A stretch of DNA of 64,000 nucleotides from Pseudomonas sp. Irchel 3A7. Its GTDB lineage: Bacteria; Pseudomonadota; Gammaproteobacteria; Pseudomonadales; Pseudomonadaceae. The position numbers and the translations under genes are program-made. A model generated the notes under the pieces. It searched no databases. It had not been told where the DNA came from and was given only the letters and a program-made list of their open reading frames with translations. The stretch covers positions 186,001 through 250,000 of the forward strand of contig NZ_FYED01000008.1 of NCBI RefSeq assembly GCF_900187565.1, given 5' to 3'. This document shows positions 38,149-46,547 of the stretch, one piece after another (within the stretch, counting starts at the first letter, position 1; each line of letters begins with the position of its first letter).

Positions 38149-38934
38149 ATGAATGAGATTGCCACCCACCTGACTGCGCGCAGCGCGACCGAACAGCGTC
38201 TGCGCGAAGAACTGGCCGCCTGTTATCGCCTGATCGCGCATTTTCGCATGACCGATCTGATCTTCACCCATATCTCGGTGCGCCTGCCGGGGCCTGAGCA
38301 TCACTTCCTGATCAACCCGTATGGGTTGATGTTCGATGAGATTACAGCTTCCAATCTGGTGAAGATCGATCTGGATGGCCGGGCGGTCGAGCCGTCGCCA
38401 TATCCGGTCAATCCTGCCGGTTTCGTGATTCACAGCGCGATTCACGGCGCCCGTGAAGACGCGCAATGCGTGCTGCACACCCACACCAAATCAGGCTGCG
38501 CAGTCGCCGCATTGAAGTGCGGGTTGTTGCCGGTGAATCAGATTTCCATGGAGTTCTACGGCAAGGTGGCTTACCACGACTATGAAGGCGTGGCGCTGGA
38601 CATGAGCGAGCAACAGCGGCTGGTCGCGGACATGGGCGACAAGCCGGTGTTGATGCTGCGTAACCATGGCTTGCTGACCGTGGGCGAGACCGTCAGCCAG
38701 GCGTTCTTGCGCATGTATTACCTGGAAAAGGCCTGTGAAATTCAGCTGGCCGCGCAAGCTGCCGGAGAACTGGTGCTGCCACCGGCGCAGGTGTGCGAAC
38801 ACACGGAGCGACAGTTCAACGATCCTGGGCGGTCACTGGATGAGGGGGAGTTGAGTGATCCGGACGCCATGCAACTGGCCTGGGCGGCGTTGTTGAGATT
38901 GCTGGATCGGGTGGCGCCGGGGTATCGGGACTGA
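38149..38934 (+). CDS. Class II aldolase/adducin family protein
   Basis: A 261-residue protein of the fuculose-1-phosphate aldolase/adducin head family. The zinc-ligand motif HTHTKSG lies near 117-123 and the third histidine in LRNHGLLTVGE near 181. The N-terminal CYRLIAHFRMTDLIFTHISVRLPG is typical of adducin-type members rather than sugar-phosphate aldolases. Members act as aldolases, epimerases, decarboxylases or lyases, so the reaction is uncertain. GGAGAA precedes the ATG; the frame is open further upstream but without a site. Confidence 0.87.
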   Translation: MNEIATHLTARSATEQRLREELAACYRLIAHFRMTDLIFTHISVRLPGPEHHFLINPYGLMFDEITASNLVKIDLDGRAVEPSPYPVNPAGFVIHSAIHGAREDAQCVLHTHTKSGCAVAALKCGLLPVNQISMEFYGKVAYHDYEGVALDMSEQQRLVADMGDKPVLMLRNHGLLTVGETVSQAFLRMYYLEKACEIQLAAQAAGELVLPPAQVCEHTERQFNDPGRSLDEGELSDPDAMQLAWAALLRLLDRVAPGYRD

Positions 38935-38962
38935 TCCAGGCCCTGTGGTGGAGCGGCTGGCC

Positions 38963-39030
38963 CCTTCGCGAGCAGGCTCGCTCCCACAGGATTTGTGTAC
39001 ATCACCTGTGGGAGCGAGCCTGCTCGCGAA
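38963..39030. repeat. REP pair (BIME), type A, reverse-forward, with degenerate third copy
   Basis: Reverse then forward type A copies between the aldolase gene and the TetR gene. A decayed copy (CCTGTGGTGGAGCGGCTGG) lies just before at about 38942-38960. Confidence 0.87.
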
Positions 39031-39057
39031 TGCGGTCTTTCAGGCGTGCGTACTCTT

Positions 39058-39075
39058 GCTGTACAGTCGTTCAGC
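39058..39075. promoter_or_regulatory. Candidate TetR operator upstream of the TetR gene
   Basis: GCTGTACAGTCGTTCAGC is an inverted repeat (GCTGWAC-N4-GTTCAGC, one mismatch) 50 bases before the TetR start. It shares 13 of 18 positions, including the spacer pattern A-S-T-C, with the dyad at 45643-45660 before the aru six-gene operon. Confidence 0.5.
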
Positions 39076-39124
39076 TCGTCGGAAACAGGCGAGCCCTCAC
39101 GATTGAATCCAGGAGCATGTCGCC

Positions 39125-39772
39125 ATGAATCAGGAAGCCCGTTTTTCCCGCATGGAACCGGAGTTGCGCAAGGCCAATCTGATCGAGGCGACGCTGGTGT
39201 GTCTCAAGCGCCACGGTTTCCAGGGCGCTTCGATCCGCAAGATTTCCGCCGAGGCGGGTGTGTCGGTCGGCCTGATCAGCCATCACTATTCCGGCAAGGA
39301 CGAACTGGTGGCCGAAGCCTACATGGCGATCACCGGGCGCGTCATGACCTTGCTGCGCGATGCCATGGAACAGGCGGCACCCAATGCCCGTGAGCGGTTG
39401 TCGGCGTTCTTCCGCGGTTCGTTCTCCGCCGAATTGCTCGACCCGCAGTTGATCGATGCCTGGCTGGCCTTCTGGGGCGCGGTGAAAACCGCCGAGGCGA
39501 TCAACCAGGCCCACGATCATTCCTACGGCGAGTACCGCGCCATCCTGGGCAAGGCGCTGACCGAGTTGGCGCAGGAAGAGGGCTGGGAACAGTTCGACGC
39601 CGATCTCGCGGCAATCAGTCTCAGCGCCTTGCTCGATGGCCTGTGGCTGGAGTTGGGTCTGAACCCCGGCACCTTTACCCCGGAGCAGGGCATCCAGATT
39701 TGCGAGGCCTGGGTCGACGGATTGCAAGCGGGCGGGCGCCAAAGGTTTTGCGTACAGACGAGCAGCTGTTGA
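39125..39772 (+). CDS. TetR-family transcriptional regulator (BetI-like)
   Basis: A 215-residue regulator with an N-terminal helix-turn-helix (about 15-62, EATLVCLKRHGFQGASIRKISAEAGVSVGLISHHYSGKDEL) and a C-terminal ligand domain of the BetI type (SFSAELLDPQLIDAWLAFW). GGAG lies about ten bases before the ATG. It stands alone, 93 bases before the aru regulatory genes. A dyad in its own promoter resembles one in front of the six-gene aru operon, so autoregulation and control of that operon are plausible. Ligand unknown; an acyl-CoA or guanidino compound would fit. Confidence 0.9.
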   Translation: MNQEARFSRMEPELRKANLIEATLVCLKRHGFQGASIRKISAEAGVSVGLISHHYSGKDELVAEAYMAITGRVMTLLRDAMEQAAPNARERLSAFFRGSFSAELLDPQLIDAWLAFWGAVKTAEAINQAHDHSYGEYRAILGKALTELAQEEGWEQFDADLAAISLSALLDGLWLELGLNPGTFTPEQGIQICEAWVDGLQAGGRQRFCVQTSSC

Positions 39773-39864
39773 TCGCCTGTTCAGCAGTGGCTACTCTCTG
39801 GCGCAGATGCAACAAAACACTCTAATAAGAAATACGCCTTCGGGCCTGTGCAGGACTCCTTGTA

Positions 39865-40581
39865 ATGACGCCTCGGGTACTGATCGTCGATGACGATCCG
39901 CTGATTCGCGAACTGCTGCATGCCTATCTTTCCCAGGAAGGCTACGACGTCCATTGCGCCGCCACGGCGGAACTGGCCGAAACTTTTCTGGCCAGCCAGA
40001 GCGTGGACCTGGTGATGCTCGATATCCGTTTGCCGGGCAAGGACGGCCTGACCCTGACCCGCGAGCTGCGGGTGCGTTCGGAAGTCGGGATCATCCTGAT
40101 CACCGGGCGCAACGATGAAATCGACCGCATCGTCGGCCTCGAATGTGGCGCCGATGACTACGTGATCAAACCCCTCAATCCACGGGAACTGGTGTCCCGG
40201 GCGAAAAACCTGATTCGCCGGGTGCGGCATGCGCAGGTTCCGCAACCGGTGGCAACCGTATCCAAACCGGTCAAACAGTTTGCCGATTGGGCCCTGGACA
40301 CCGATCGCCGTCGCCTGATCGATCCGTCCGGCTGTGAAACCCTGCTGACCCATGGCGAATACCAGTTGCTCAGCGTGTTCCTGCGCAACAGCGGCCACAC
40401 CCTGAGCCGCGACCAGTTGATGGACCAGATCCGTAATCGCGAATGGGTGCCCAACGACCGCTCCATCGATGTGCTGGTGGGCCGTTTGCGCCGCAAGTTG
40501 CACGACGATCCCGCCGAACCGCAGCTGATCATTACCATCCACGGCGCCGGCTACCTGTTCACTGCCAGCCTGGCGGCGTGA
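39865..40581 (+). CDS. aruR: OmpR-family response regulator of the arginine transaminase region (AruR-like)
   Basis: A 238-residue two-component regulator. The receiver domain (1-118) has the acidic pair Asp10/Asp11, phospho-acceptor Asp53 (VMLDIRLPG), Thr80 and Lys102. The C-terminal winged helix (about 140-235) ends in the usual DDPAEPQLIITIHGAGYLF. Its stop overlaps the ATG of the binding-protein gene (TGATG), and the kinase gene follows. In Pseudomonas aeruginosa aruR and aruS lie beside the permease and aruHI genes; the same order here supports the name. Candidate binding repeats are at 43755-43773 and 45519-45537. Confidence 0.87.
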   Translation: MTPRVLIVDDDPLIRELLHAYLSQEGYDVHCAATAELAETFLASQSVDLVMLDIRLPGKDGLTLTRELRVRSEVGIILITGRNDEIDRIVGLECGADDYVIKPLNPRELVSRAKNLIRRVRHAQVPQPVATVSKPVKQFADWALDTDRRRLIDPSGCETLLTHGEYQLLSVFLRNSGHTLSRDQLMDQIRNREWVPNDRSIDVLVGRLRRKLHDDPAEPQLIITIHGAGYLFTASLAA

Positions 40582-41363
40582 TGGCTGCAGGGCGACTGCT
40601 TTGGTTGCTGGTGGTGCTGCTGGTGCTGGACACCACGCAGGCCGCGCAGAAGGTACGTTACTGCGATTATCCGGTGTACCCGCCGATTTCCTGGAGCGAT
40701 GGCAAACAGGTGCGCGGCCTGGCGCCGAGTGTGGTGAAAAAGCTGTTCGGCGAACTGGGCTACGAGGTCGAGATCGTGGTGCTGGGCAATTGGAAACGCT
40801 GCCTGCTCGACGCCGCCGAAGGCCGGGTCGATGTGGTGCTGGCCTACAGCACTGCGCAAAGGGAACAGAGCATGCTGTTTTCCACGGTGCCGGTGCTGCG
40901 CGAAGAAGTGGCGTTGTTCATCAATCGCCGGCACCCGGTGAAGTTCGAACGGTTGCAGGATCTGGCCAACTACCGTGGCGGCTTGCTGTTCGGTGAAAGC
41001 TACGGCGTAGAGTTCGATCACATGGTCGCGCAAAACAACAACATCGAATGGGTCGCAGGCAGCCACCAGAACTTCGGCAAGCTGGTTCGCGGGCGCATCG
41101 ACTTCATCACTCAGGAACGCCGCACCGGCCAGTTGTACGTGGAGAACCTCCCTGGCGGGCAAGACATCATCGCGTTGCCCAATGCCCTGAGCGTGGATTA
41201 CTTGCGGGTGGCGGTTTCGCGCCGTTCGCCGCTGGCCAATCGCATGCCGGACATCAACGCACAGCTGCAACGCATGGTGGAGGCCGGCGATATCGAACGC
41301 CTGCTCAATGAGAGCGAAGTGACCTACCGTGACATGATCAACCTGCCGGCGGGCGCACCATGA
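40581..41363 (+). CDS. Periplasmic solute-binding protein coupled to the sensor kinase
   Basis: A 260-residue family 3 solute-binding protein with a signal peptide of about 21 residues ([14 protein letters not shown]). The mature protein begins [17 protein letters not shown] and contains [21 protein letters not shown] and [16 protein letters not shown]. It has no ABC partner genes. Instead it is embedded between the response regulator and the hybrid kinase, with one-base and four-base overlaps on either side. This implies a periplasmic ligand-sensing partner for the kinase, comparable in logic to TorT with TorS/TorR. The ligand would be arginine or a breakdown product. Confidence 0.85.
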   Translation: MAAGRLLWLLVVLLVLDTTQAAQKVRYCDYPVYPPISWSDGKQVRGLAPSVVKKLFGELGYEVEIVVLGNWKRCLLDAAEGRVDVVLAYSTAQREQSMLFSTVPVLREEVALFINRRHPVKFERLQDLANYRGGLLFGESYGVEFDHMVAQNNNIEWVAGSHQNFGKLVRGRIDFITQERRTGQLYVENLPGGQDIIALPNALSVDYLRVAVSRRSPLANRMPDINAQLQRMVEAGDIERLLNESEVTYRDMINLPAGAP

Positions 41364-43618
41364 TACGCGCTCGTCCCGGTGGACTTCTGCGGCGCCTGTT
41401 GCTGTTCATACTGCTGTTCAGCCTGTGCTTCACCGTGCTGGCCAGCAGCGTGCAGCTGTACATCGAATACCGCCGGGAAATGCGCGAGATCGACTCGCGC
41501 ATGGAGCTGATCCGTGCCGGCTATCTGGCGAGCCTGGAGCGCAGTTTGTGGGATCTGAACCAGGAGCAGTTGAACGTGCAGTTGCGCGGTCTGGTGGACT
41601 TTTCCGACGTGGCGCGGGTGCACCTGACCAGTCCAGATTACGATTTGCTGCATGCAAGCCCGGACCCGATCGGGCCGTTGCGCATCGAGCGGTTTGCTCT
41701 GGTCTATCAACCGCCGTCCGGCCCGTTGCGCCAACTCGGTGAACTTGAAGTCAGTACCGACCTGGGCGCCGTGTATCAGCGCCTGTACGCCACCGGGCTG
41801 ACCAGCCTGTTGTGGATGGGCGCGTTTCTTTGTGGTTTGGCGGTGGCGCTGTCCGGGTTGTTCTATCGCCTGGTCACCCGGCACCTGCAAGTCATGGCCG
41901 GGTTTGCCCGGCGTATTGCGGCGGGCGAATGGCAGGAGCCGCTGCGCCTGGACAAGCGTCGCCGCGCGCAAGCAGACGAAATCGACAGCGTGGCTCATGC
42001 GCTGGATGACATGCGTCGGGCGATCCTCAGTGACATCGAGCGCCGCGAAACCGATCGCCTGGCCTTGCAGGACAATCGCGATGAACTGCAGCGCAGGGTC
42101 GAGCGGCGCACCGCCAGCCTGATGCGCGCCAAGGACGAAGCCGAAGCGGCCAACCAGGCCAAATCGCGTTTTCTGGCGACCATGAGCCACGAACTGCGCA
42201 CGCCGCTCAATGGCATTCTCGGCATGGCCGAATTGCTGCGCGGCGCCCGACTGGAGCCGCAGGACAGCAAGCGTCTGGATGCCTTGCACAAGGCCGGCGA
42301 GGGGTTGCTGGCGATCCTCAATGAGGTGTTGTTTTTCGCCAAATTGGAGGAGGGCGCGAGCCTGCCCGAGCCGGTGGACTTCTCGATTCGCCAGTTGCTC
42401 GACCAAGTGCTGACCCTGCTGGAGCCGAAGGCGTTGGACAACGACACGATCCTGCATTGCCGGGTCGATCAGCGGGTGGCCGATCATCACCACGGCGCCG
42501 AGCAGTTCCTGCGACAGGTGCTGAGCAACTTGCTGGCCAATGCGATCAAGTTCACCGAAGGCGGCGAGGTCAGTGTCGAGGTGGCGTTGCTCGCGCAGCC
42601 TGGCGAGCAGAGCGGCCAGCGCCTGCGGGTGAGCGTCACCGACAACGGCATCGGCATTGCCCCGGCGATGCAGGCGAAGATTTTCGAGCGTTTCACCCAG
42701 GCCAGCGAGGAAGTGGCGCAGCGCTTTGGCGGCACCGGGTTGGGGTTGGCTATCTGCAAACATCTGGTGGAGCACATGGGCGGCTGCATCGGCGTCAGCA
42801 GTGAGGTCGGGCGCGGCAGTTGTTTCTGGTTCGAACTGACCTTGCAACCGGCCAGCGAAGTCATCGGCCTGGCGCCGGTGCTGGGGGCGGGTCCGGCGCT
42901 GGACATTCTGGTGGTCGAAGATGTGGCGCTCAATCGCGAGGTGGCCGAAGGTCTGTTGCTGCGGGACGGCCATCGGGTGTGGCTGGCCGTCGATGCCGAG
43001 CAGGCACTGGTGCAGTGCGCCCGGCGGACGTTCGATCTGATTCTGCTGGATGTGCACCTGCCGGGGATGAGTGGCGTCGAACTGTGTGCCCGGCTCCGCA
43101 GCATTGACGGACCGAATCGCCAGACCCGTATTTTCGCCCTAACCGCCAGCGTGCAACCGGCGTTGGTGCGCAGTTACCTCGATGCCGGCATGGATGGCAT
43201 TCTGTCCAAACCGTTGAAACCGGAGAATTTGCGCCAGGTGCTGGCGGGGCAGGCAACGGTTGCCGAATCCGCGTCTGATGACGAGACGATGGATTGGCCG
43301 CTGCTGCAAACCCATCGCACCTTGCTCGGCGAGCAAAAGGTCCAGGGCCTGCTGCTGGTGCTGCGCAATTCGATCCTTCAGCACCGTGGCGCGCTGGACG
43401 AAGCCATTGAAGCCGACGATTGCACGGAAGTCGCGCAACTGGCGCACCGCCTGGCCGGCAGCAGCGATTCGCTGGGGTTTCGTGGTCTGGCTTCGGTTTT
43501 GCGAAGACTGGAAACAGCGGCGCTGGGTAATGATGAGCCAGCAATCCGCGCGCTGGTGCCGACCGTTAAAGCGCATCTGCAAAAGTCGCTGCAAATACTC
43601 GATGGTCTTGTGGTATGA
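41360..43618 (+). CDS. aruS: Hybrid sensor histidine kinase with receiver and HPt domains (AruS-like)
   Basis: A 752-residue phosphorelay kinase in the inner membrane. A first membrane helix (about 11-32), a periplasmic domain (about 33-145), a second helix (about 147-170) and a HAMP segment are followed by a coiled coil. Then come HisKA with His277 ([15 protein letters not shown]), the ATPase domain with N box near 390-394 and DNGIGI plus GTGLGLAI glycine boxes, a receiver with Asp564 (ILLDVHLPG), and a C-terminal HPt domain with His696 ([14 protein letters not shown]). The relay would be His277 to Asp564 to His696 to Asp53 of the response regulator. The start overlaps the binding-protein stop by four bases. 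Confidence 0.92.
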   Translation: MIRARPGGLLRRLLLFILLFSLCFTVLASSVQLYIEYRREMREIDSRMELIRAGYLASLERSLWDLNQEQLNVQLRGLVDFSDVARVHLTSPDYDLLHASPDPIGPLRIERFALVYQPPSGPLRQLGELEVSTDLGAVYQRLYATGLTSLLWMGAFLCGLAVALSGLFYRLVTRHLQVMAGFARRIAAGEWQEPLRLDKRRRAQADEIDSVAHALDDMRRAILSDIERRETDRLALQDNRDELQRRVERRTASLMRAKDEAEAANQAKSRFLATMSHELRTPLNGILGMAELLRGARLEPQDSKRLDALHKAGEGLLAILNEVLFFAKLEEGASLPEPVDFSIRQLLDQVLTLLEPKALDNDTILHCRVDQRVADHHHGAEQFLRQVLSNLLANAIKFTEGGEVSVEVALLAQPGEQSGQRLRVSVTDNGIGIAPAMQAKIFERFTQASEEVAQRFGGTGLGLAICKHLVEHMGGCIGVSSEVGRGSCFWFELTLQPASEVIGLAPVLGAGPALDILVVEDVALNREVAEGLLLRDGHRVWLAVDAEQALVQCARRTFDLILLDVHLPGMSGVELCARLRSIDGPNRQTRIFALTASVQPALVRSYLDAGMDGILSKPLKPENLRQVLAGQATVAESASDDETMDWPLLQTHRTLLGEQKVQGLLLVLRNSILQHRGALDEAIEADDCTEVAQLAHRLAGSSDSLGFRGLASVLRRLETAALGNDEPAIRALVPTVKAHLQKSLQILDGLVV

Positions 43619-43656
43619 GCCTTGCCGCAGTAATCCCGGCGCAGCCCGTTGTCCCC

Positions 43657-43748
43657 CTGTGGGAGCGAGCCTGCTCGCGAAAGCGGTGTGTCAGCCAACA
43701 CTGAAGTCGACTGACTCACCGCTTTCGCGAGCGGGCTCGCTCCCACAG
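43657..43748. repeat. REP pair (BIME), type A, forward-reverse
   Basis: Inverted type A REP copies (second copy with GCGGGCTCGC) between the kinase gene and the permease regulatory region. Confidence 0.9.
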
Positions 43749-43754
43749 CTATTC

Positions 43755-43773
43755 GGTTGTACAAGGTTGTTAC
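43755..43773 (+). promoter_or_regulatory. Direct repeat GGTTGT-N4-GGTTGTTAC, candidate response-regulator box
   Basis: Two GGTTGT units start exactly ten bases apart (GGTTGTACAAGGTTGTTAC), the spacing expected for an OmpR-family dimer. A matching repeat is found before the six-gene operon at 45519-45537. Both start just after a REP pair and about 180-210 bases before the start codon they would serve. Confidence 0.5.
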
Positions 43774-43881
43774 TACTTTTTACATCTTTGATCTTTACGT
43801 ACAACAGGGCCTTACATGGCTTTCCAATAATCGACGCAACCGCCGCAGCGCGGTCTTCGAAGCTTATTGGAGATAATAATA

Positions 43882-43956
43882 ATGAATTGCCGTAAAGCTG
43901 ATCCTTCCCCGAGCCATGACTGCCTGTCATGCGCCGCGCCCCTCACTGACTGCTGA
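43882..43956 (+). CDS. Possible 24-residue leader peptide
   Basis: Small ORF with an ATG nine bases after GGAG (TTGGAGATAATAATA). It encodes 24 residues including four cysteines, one Arg and one Lys (starts MNCRKADPS, ends PLTDC). Its TGA stop lies inside the ribosome-binding region of the permease gene (GCTGAGGTGCC), ten bases before that ATG, so its translation could influence permease initiation. No similarity to a known family is recognised; it may be fortuitous. Confidence 0.35.
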   Translation: MNCRKADPSPSHDCLSCAAPLTDC

Positions 43957-43966
43957 GGTGCCGGAC

Positions 43967-45379
43967 ATGAGCGAAAACATCGAACGCAAAGGCATCCATC
44001 TGACCCGCGCCCTGAAAAGCCGGCACATTTTCATGCTGTCCCTGGGGGGCGTGATCGGCACCGGACTGTTCATGGGCTCCGGCGTGATCATCAACCAGGG
44101 CGGCCCGGTGGGAGCGATACTGGCCTACCTCGTTGCCGGTTTCCTGATGTACCTGGTGATGGTCTGCCTGGGCGAACTGTCGGTGCAGATGCCGGTATCC
44201 GGTTCGTTCCAGACCCACGCGACTAAATTCATCGGCCCGGCCACCGGCTTCATGATTGGCTGGGTGTACTGGATGAGCTGGGCGACCACGGTTGGCCTGG
44301 AATTCACCGCCGCCGGGATGCTGATGACCCGCTGGTTCCCGGAGGTGCCGATCTGGTACTGGTCGGCGCTGTTCGTGGTGGTGTTGTTCGGCCTCAATGC
44401 CCTGGCGACCCGCGCCTTTGGTGAGGCGGAATACTGGTTTTCGGGGATCAAGGTCGCGGCGATTCTCGGTTTCATCATCGTCGGTGTGCTGGTGATCTTT
44501 GGCGCGATTCCGCTGACCAGCGGCGCACCGGCGCCGATGATGAGCAATCTGATCGGTGACTCACTGTTCCCCAACGGCATGTCCGCGGTGTTTGCGGTGA
44601 TGATGACCGTGGTCTACGCCTTCCAGGGCTGCGAGATCATGGGCGTGGCCGCCGGCGAAACCGATCAGCCGGAAAAAAGCATTCCCCGTGCAGTGCGCAA
44701 TGTGGTGTTCCGCGTGCTGATTTTCTACGTGCTGGCGATTGTCGTGCTGTCGGCCATCGTGCCGTGGCAGCAGGCGGGGCTGATGGAAAGCCCATTCGTG
44801 CAGGTGTTCGACATGGTTGGCATTCCGTACGCCGCCGACCTGATGAACTTCGTGATCCTCACGGCGATTCTGTCGGTGGGCAACTCCGGCCTGTACGCCT
44901 CGACCCGCATCCTGTGGGCGATGTCGAAAACCGGCATGGCGCCCAAAAGCCTTTCGCCGCTGAGCAAACGTGGGGTGCCGTTGCGCGCCTTGAGCATCAC
45001 CTTGTGCTTTGCCCTGGTGTCGCTGATGACCAGTTTCGTCGCCGCCGACACGCTGTTCATGGTGCTGATGGCGGTGAGCGGGATGTCCGGCACCGTGACC
45101 TGGATTGTCATCGCCCTGGCGCAATACAAATTCCGCAAGGCCTACCTGCGCGACGGCGGCAAACTCAGCGACCTGAAATACCGCGCCCCGTGGTTCCCGG
45201 TGTTGCCGCTGATGTGCATCGCGTTGTGCTGCTCGTTGTTCGTGTTCCTGGCACTGGATGAGACCCAGCGCCCTTCGTTGTATTGGGGCTTTGGATTCAT
45301 TGCGCTGTGCTATGGCGCGTACTTCCTGTTACATCGCAAGCGTGAAGAAGTGTTGGCGCCGAGCCTGCCGAGCGCATAA
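43967..45379 (+). CDS. Amino acid permease, APC superfamily, probably for arginine
   Basis: Proton-coupled inner-membrane importer of 470 residues with about twelve helices. The first helix carries MLSLGGVIGTGLFMGSG, the substrate-backbone binding motif of the LysP/GabP/AnsP family; GELSVQMPVSGSFQTHA and EIMGVAAGETDQPEKSIPRAV are further signatures. GAGG nine bases before ATG 43967 is the best start; the frame is open 17 codons further upstream. It lies between the sensor genes and the six-gene aru operon, in the same order as I recall for P. aeruginosa. Arginine is inferred as substrate from that context. Confidence 0.88.
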   Translation: MSENIERKGIHLTRALKSRHIFMLSLGGVIGTGLFMGSGVIINQGGPVGAILAYLVAGFLMYLVMVCLGELSVQMPVSGSFQTHATKFIGPATGFMIGWVYWMSWATTVGLEFTAAGMLMTRWFPEVPIWYWSALFVVVLFGLNALATRAFGEAEYWFSGIKVAAILGFIIVGVLVIFGAIPLTSGAPAPMMSNLIGDSLFPNGMSAVFAVMMTVVYAFQGCEIMGVAAGETDQPEKSIPRAVRNVVFRVLIFYVLAIVVLSAIVPWQQAGLMESPFVQVFDMVGIPYAADLMNFVILTAILSVGNSGLYASTRILWAMSKTGMAPKSLSPLSKRGVPLRALSITLCFALVSLMTSFVAADTLFMVLMAVSGMSGTVTWIVIALAQYKFRKAYLRDGGKLSDLKYRAPWFPVLPLMCIALCCSLFVFLALDETQRPSLYWGFGFIALCYGAYFLLHRKREEVLAPSLPSA

Positions 45380-45402
45380 CCCCAAATTCAACACATCCCC
45401 CC

Positions 45403-45494
45403 CTGTGGGAGCGAGCCTGCTCGCGAAGGCGGCATCACATTCAACATCCCTGTTGACTGAGGCACCGCTTTCGCGAGCAGGCTCGCTCCCACAG
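45403..45494. repeat. REP pair (BIME), type A, forward-reverse
   Basis: Inverted type A REP copies directly after the permease gene. Confidence 0.9.
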
Positions 45495-45518
45495 TTGTTT
45501 TACGGTGCCCTGTCGGCA

Positions 45519-45537
45519 GTTGTTCGAAGTTGTAACA
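45519..45537 (+). promoter_or_regulatory. Direct repeat AGTTGT-N4-AGTTGTAAC, candidate response-regulator box
   Basis: AGTTGTTCGAAGTTGTAAC: two AGTTGT units ten bases apart, matching the repeat before the permease gene with consensus RGTTGT-N4-RGTTGTWAC. A third AGTTGT is at 45493-45498 at the REP edge. A GATAAA hexamer follows about 27 bases downstream as a possible -10. Confidence 0.5.
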
Positions 45538-45642
45538 GAGTCATCAGCCTAAAAATCAATATCGATAAAAACACCTTATAAAACAATCTGATAGATAGTT
45601 TTTTAGTCTGTTACAGCCTACTTCGCCACCAATTGCCGCCTT

Positions 45643-45660
45643 ACTGAACACTCGTTTAGT
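45643..45660. promoter_or_regulatory. Candidate TetR operator before the six-gene aru operon
   Basis: ACTGAACACTCGTTTAGT is a near-perfect inverted repeat (ACTRAAC-N4-GTTTAGT) 53 bases before the first start codon, downstream of the presumed promoter, a position suited to repression. It matches the dyad before the TetR gene (39058-39075). It also resembles PsrA-type GAAAC-N4-GTTTC sites, which is the alternative. Confidence 0.5.
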
Positions 45661-45712
45661 ATGGCCTCAAGTCGCAACACCTCAGACCAAACACAATAAT
45701 TCGAGGACTCGC

Positions 45713-46504
45713 ATGACTACCCACGATTCGCTGCTCAGTCAGGTCGAAGCAGGCGTTGCCTGGATCACCCTCAATCGCACCGCCCAGCGCAACGCGCTGG
45801 ACATCCCGACCCTGAAAAACCTGCATGCCTTGCTCGACACGTACAACGCCGATCCGGCGGTTCGTGTGGTGGTGCTGACCGGCAGTGGGCGCAGTTTCTG
45901 TGCCGGGGCCGATCTTGACGAATGGGCCGAAGCCGAAGCCCGGGGCGCACTGGAAACCTATGGCTGGACCGAAACCGCCCACGCCCTGATGACCCGCCTG
46001 CATAGCCTGGAAAAGCCGACTATCGCCGCCATCAACGGCACCGCCGTCGGCGCGGGCATGGACCTGACCCTGTGCTGCGACCTGCGCATCGCCGGGCAAT
46101 CGGCGCGCTTCAAGGCCGGCTACACCAGCATGGCTTACTCGCCGGACGCCGGTGCCAGCTGGCACCTGCCACGGCTGATCGGTACCGAGCAGGCCAAGCG
46201 CCTGCTGTTCCTTGACGAGTTGTGGGGGGCTGACCGCGCGCTCGACGCCGGCCTGGTCAGCGATGTCTGCGCCGATGATCAGTTGCTGACCGTCGCCAGT
46301 GAACTCGCCGCACGCCTGGCCGCCGGGCCGACCTTTGCCTTTGCCCAGACCAAAAAGCTCATGCGCGAAGGCGCCGACCGCAGCTTGCCCGAGCAACTGC
46401 AGGCGGAACTGGCCGCCGGCCTGTTGTGCGGGCGCAGTGAAGACGGCAACGAAGCCCTGCGCGCGGCCATGGAAAAACGCCCGCCACGTTTCATCGGTCG
46501 ATAA
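45713..46504 (+). CDS. Enoyl-CoA hydratase/isomerase family protein (PaaG-like)
   Basis: A 263-residue crotonase and the first gene of the aru six-gene operon. The CoA-binding and oxyanion parts are normal (CAGADLDEWAEAE; INGTAVGAGMDLTL), but the two glutamates of true hydratases are absent: GAGMDLTL replaces GGGxELAL and FKAGYTSMAYSPDAGASW replaces the xPEINLG segment. An aspartate in SPDAG is kept, as in PaaG-type isomerases. Double-bond migration or another crotonase reaction is therefore more likely than simple hydration. It is followed by acyl-CoA dehydrogenase and CoA-ligase genes, so it should act on a CoA ester, perhaps of a guanidino acid. Confidence 0.87.
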   Translation: MTTHDSLLSQVEAGVAWITLNRTAQRNALDIPTLKNLHALLDTYNADPAVRVVVLTGSGRSFCAGADLDEWAEAEARGALETYGWTETAHALMTRLHSLEKPTIAAINGTAVGAGMDLTLCCDLRIAGQSARFKAGYTSMAYSPDAGASWHLPRLIGTEQAKRLLFLDELWGADRALDAGLVSDVCADDQLLTVASELAARLAAGPTFAFAQTKKLMREGADRSLPEQLQAELAAGLLCGRSEDGNEALRAAMEKRPPRFIGR

Positions 46505-46547
46505 GCCACGGCACATACCCATCAGCACACGAACAACAGGTAGCACC

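Larger units (their letters stand above)
43619..43966. other. Regulatory region upstream of the aru permease
   Basis: The 348 bases contain a type A REP pair, a ten-base-spaced direct repeat (43755-43773), an AT-rich stretch likely to hold the promoter, and a possible 24-codon leader ORF (43882-43956) that ends just before the permease start. Confidence 0.6.
45380..45712. other. Regulatory region upstream of the six-gene aru operon
   Basis: The 333 bases hold, in order, a type A REP pair, a ten-base-spaced AGTTGT direct repeat (45519-45537), about 80 AT-rich bases that probably contain the promoter (GATAAA near 45564), and an 18-bp dyad (45643-45660). TGTAACAG near 45531 and CTGTTACA near 45608 also form a distant inverted repeat. 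Confidence 0.6.

Noticed and set aside
41324..43057. 577-codon open frame opposite the hybrid kinase
   Set aside because: Antisense shadow of a gene with complete kinase, receiver and HPt motifs.
43916..43966. Upstream in-frame start (43916) for the amino acid permease
   Set aside because: No ribosome-binding site; the ATG at 43967 has GAGG at nine bases and gives the usual short N-terminal tail.
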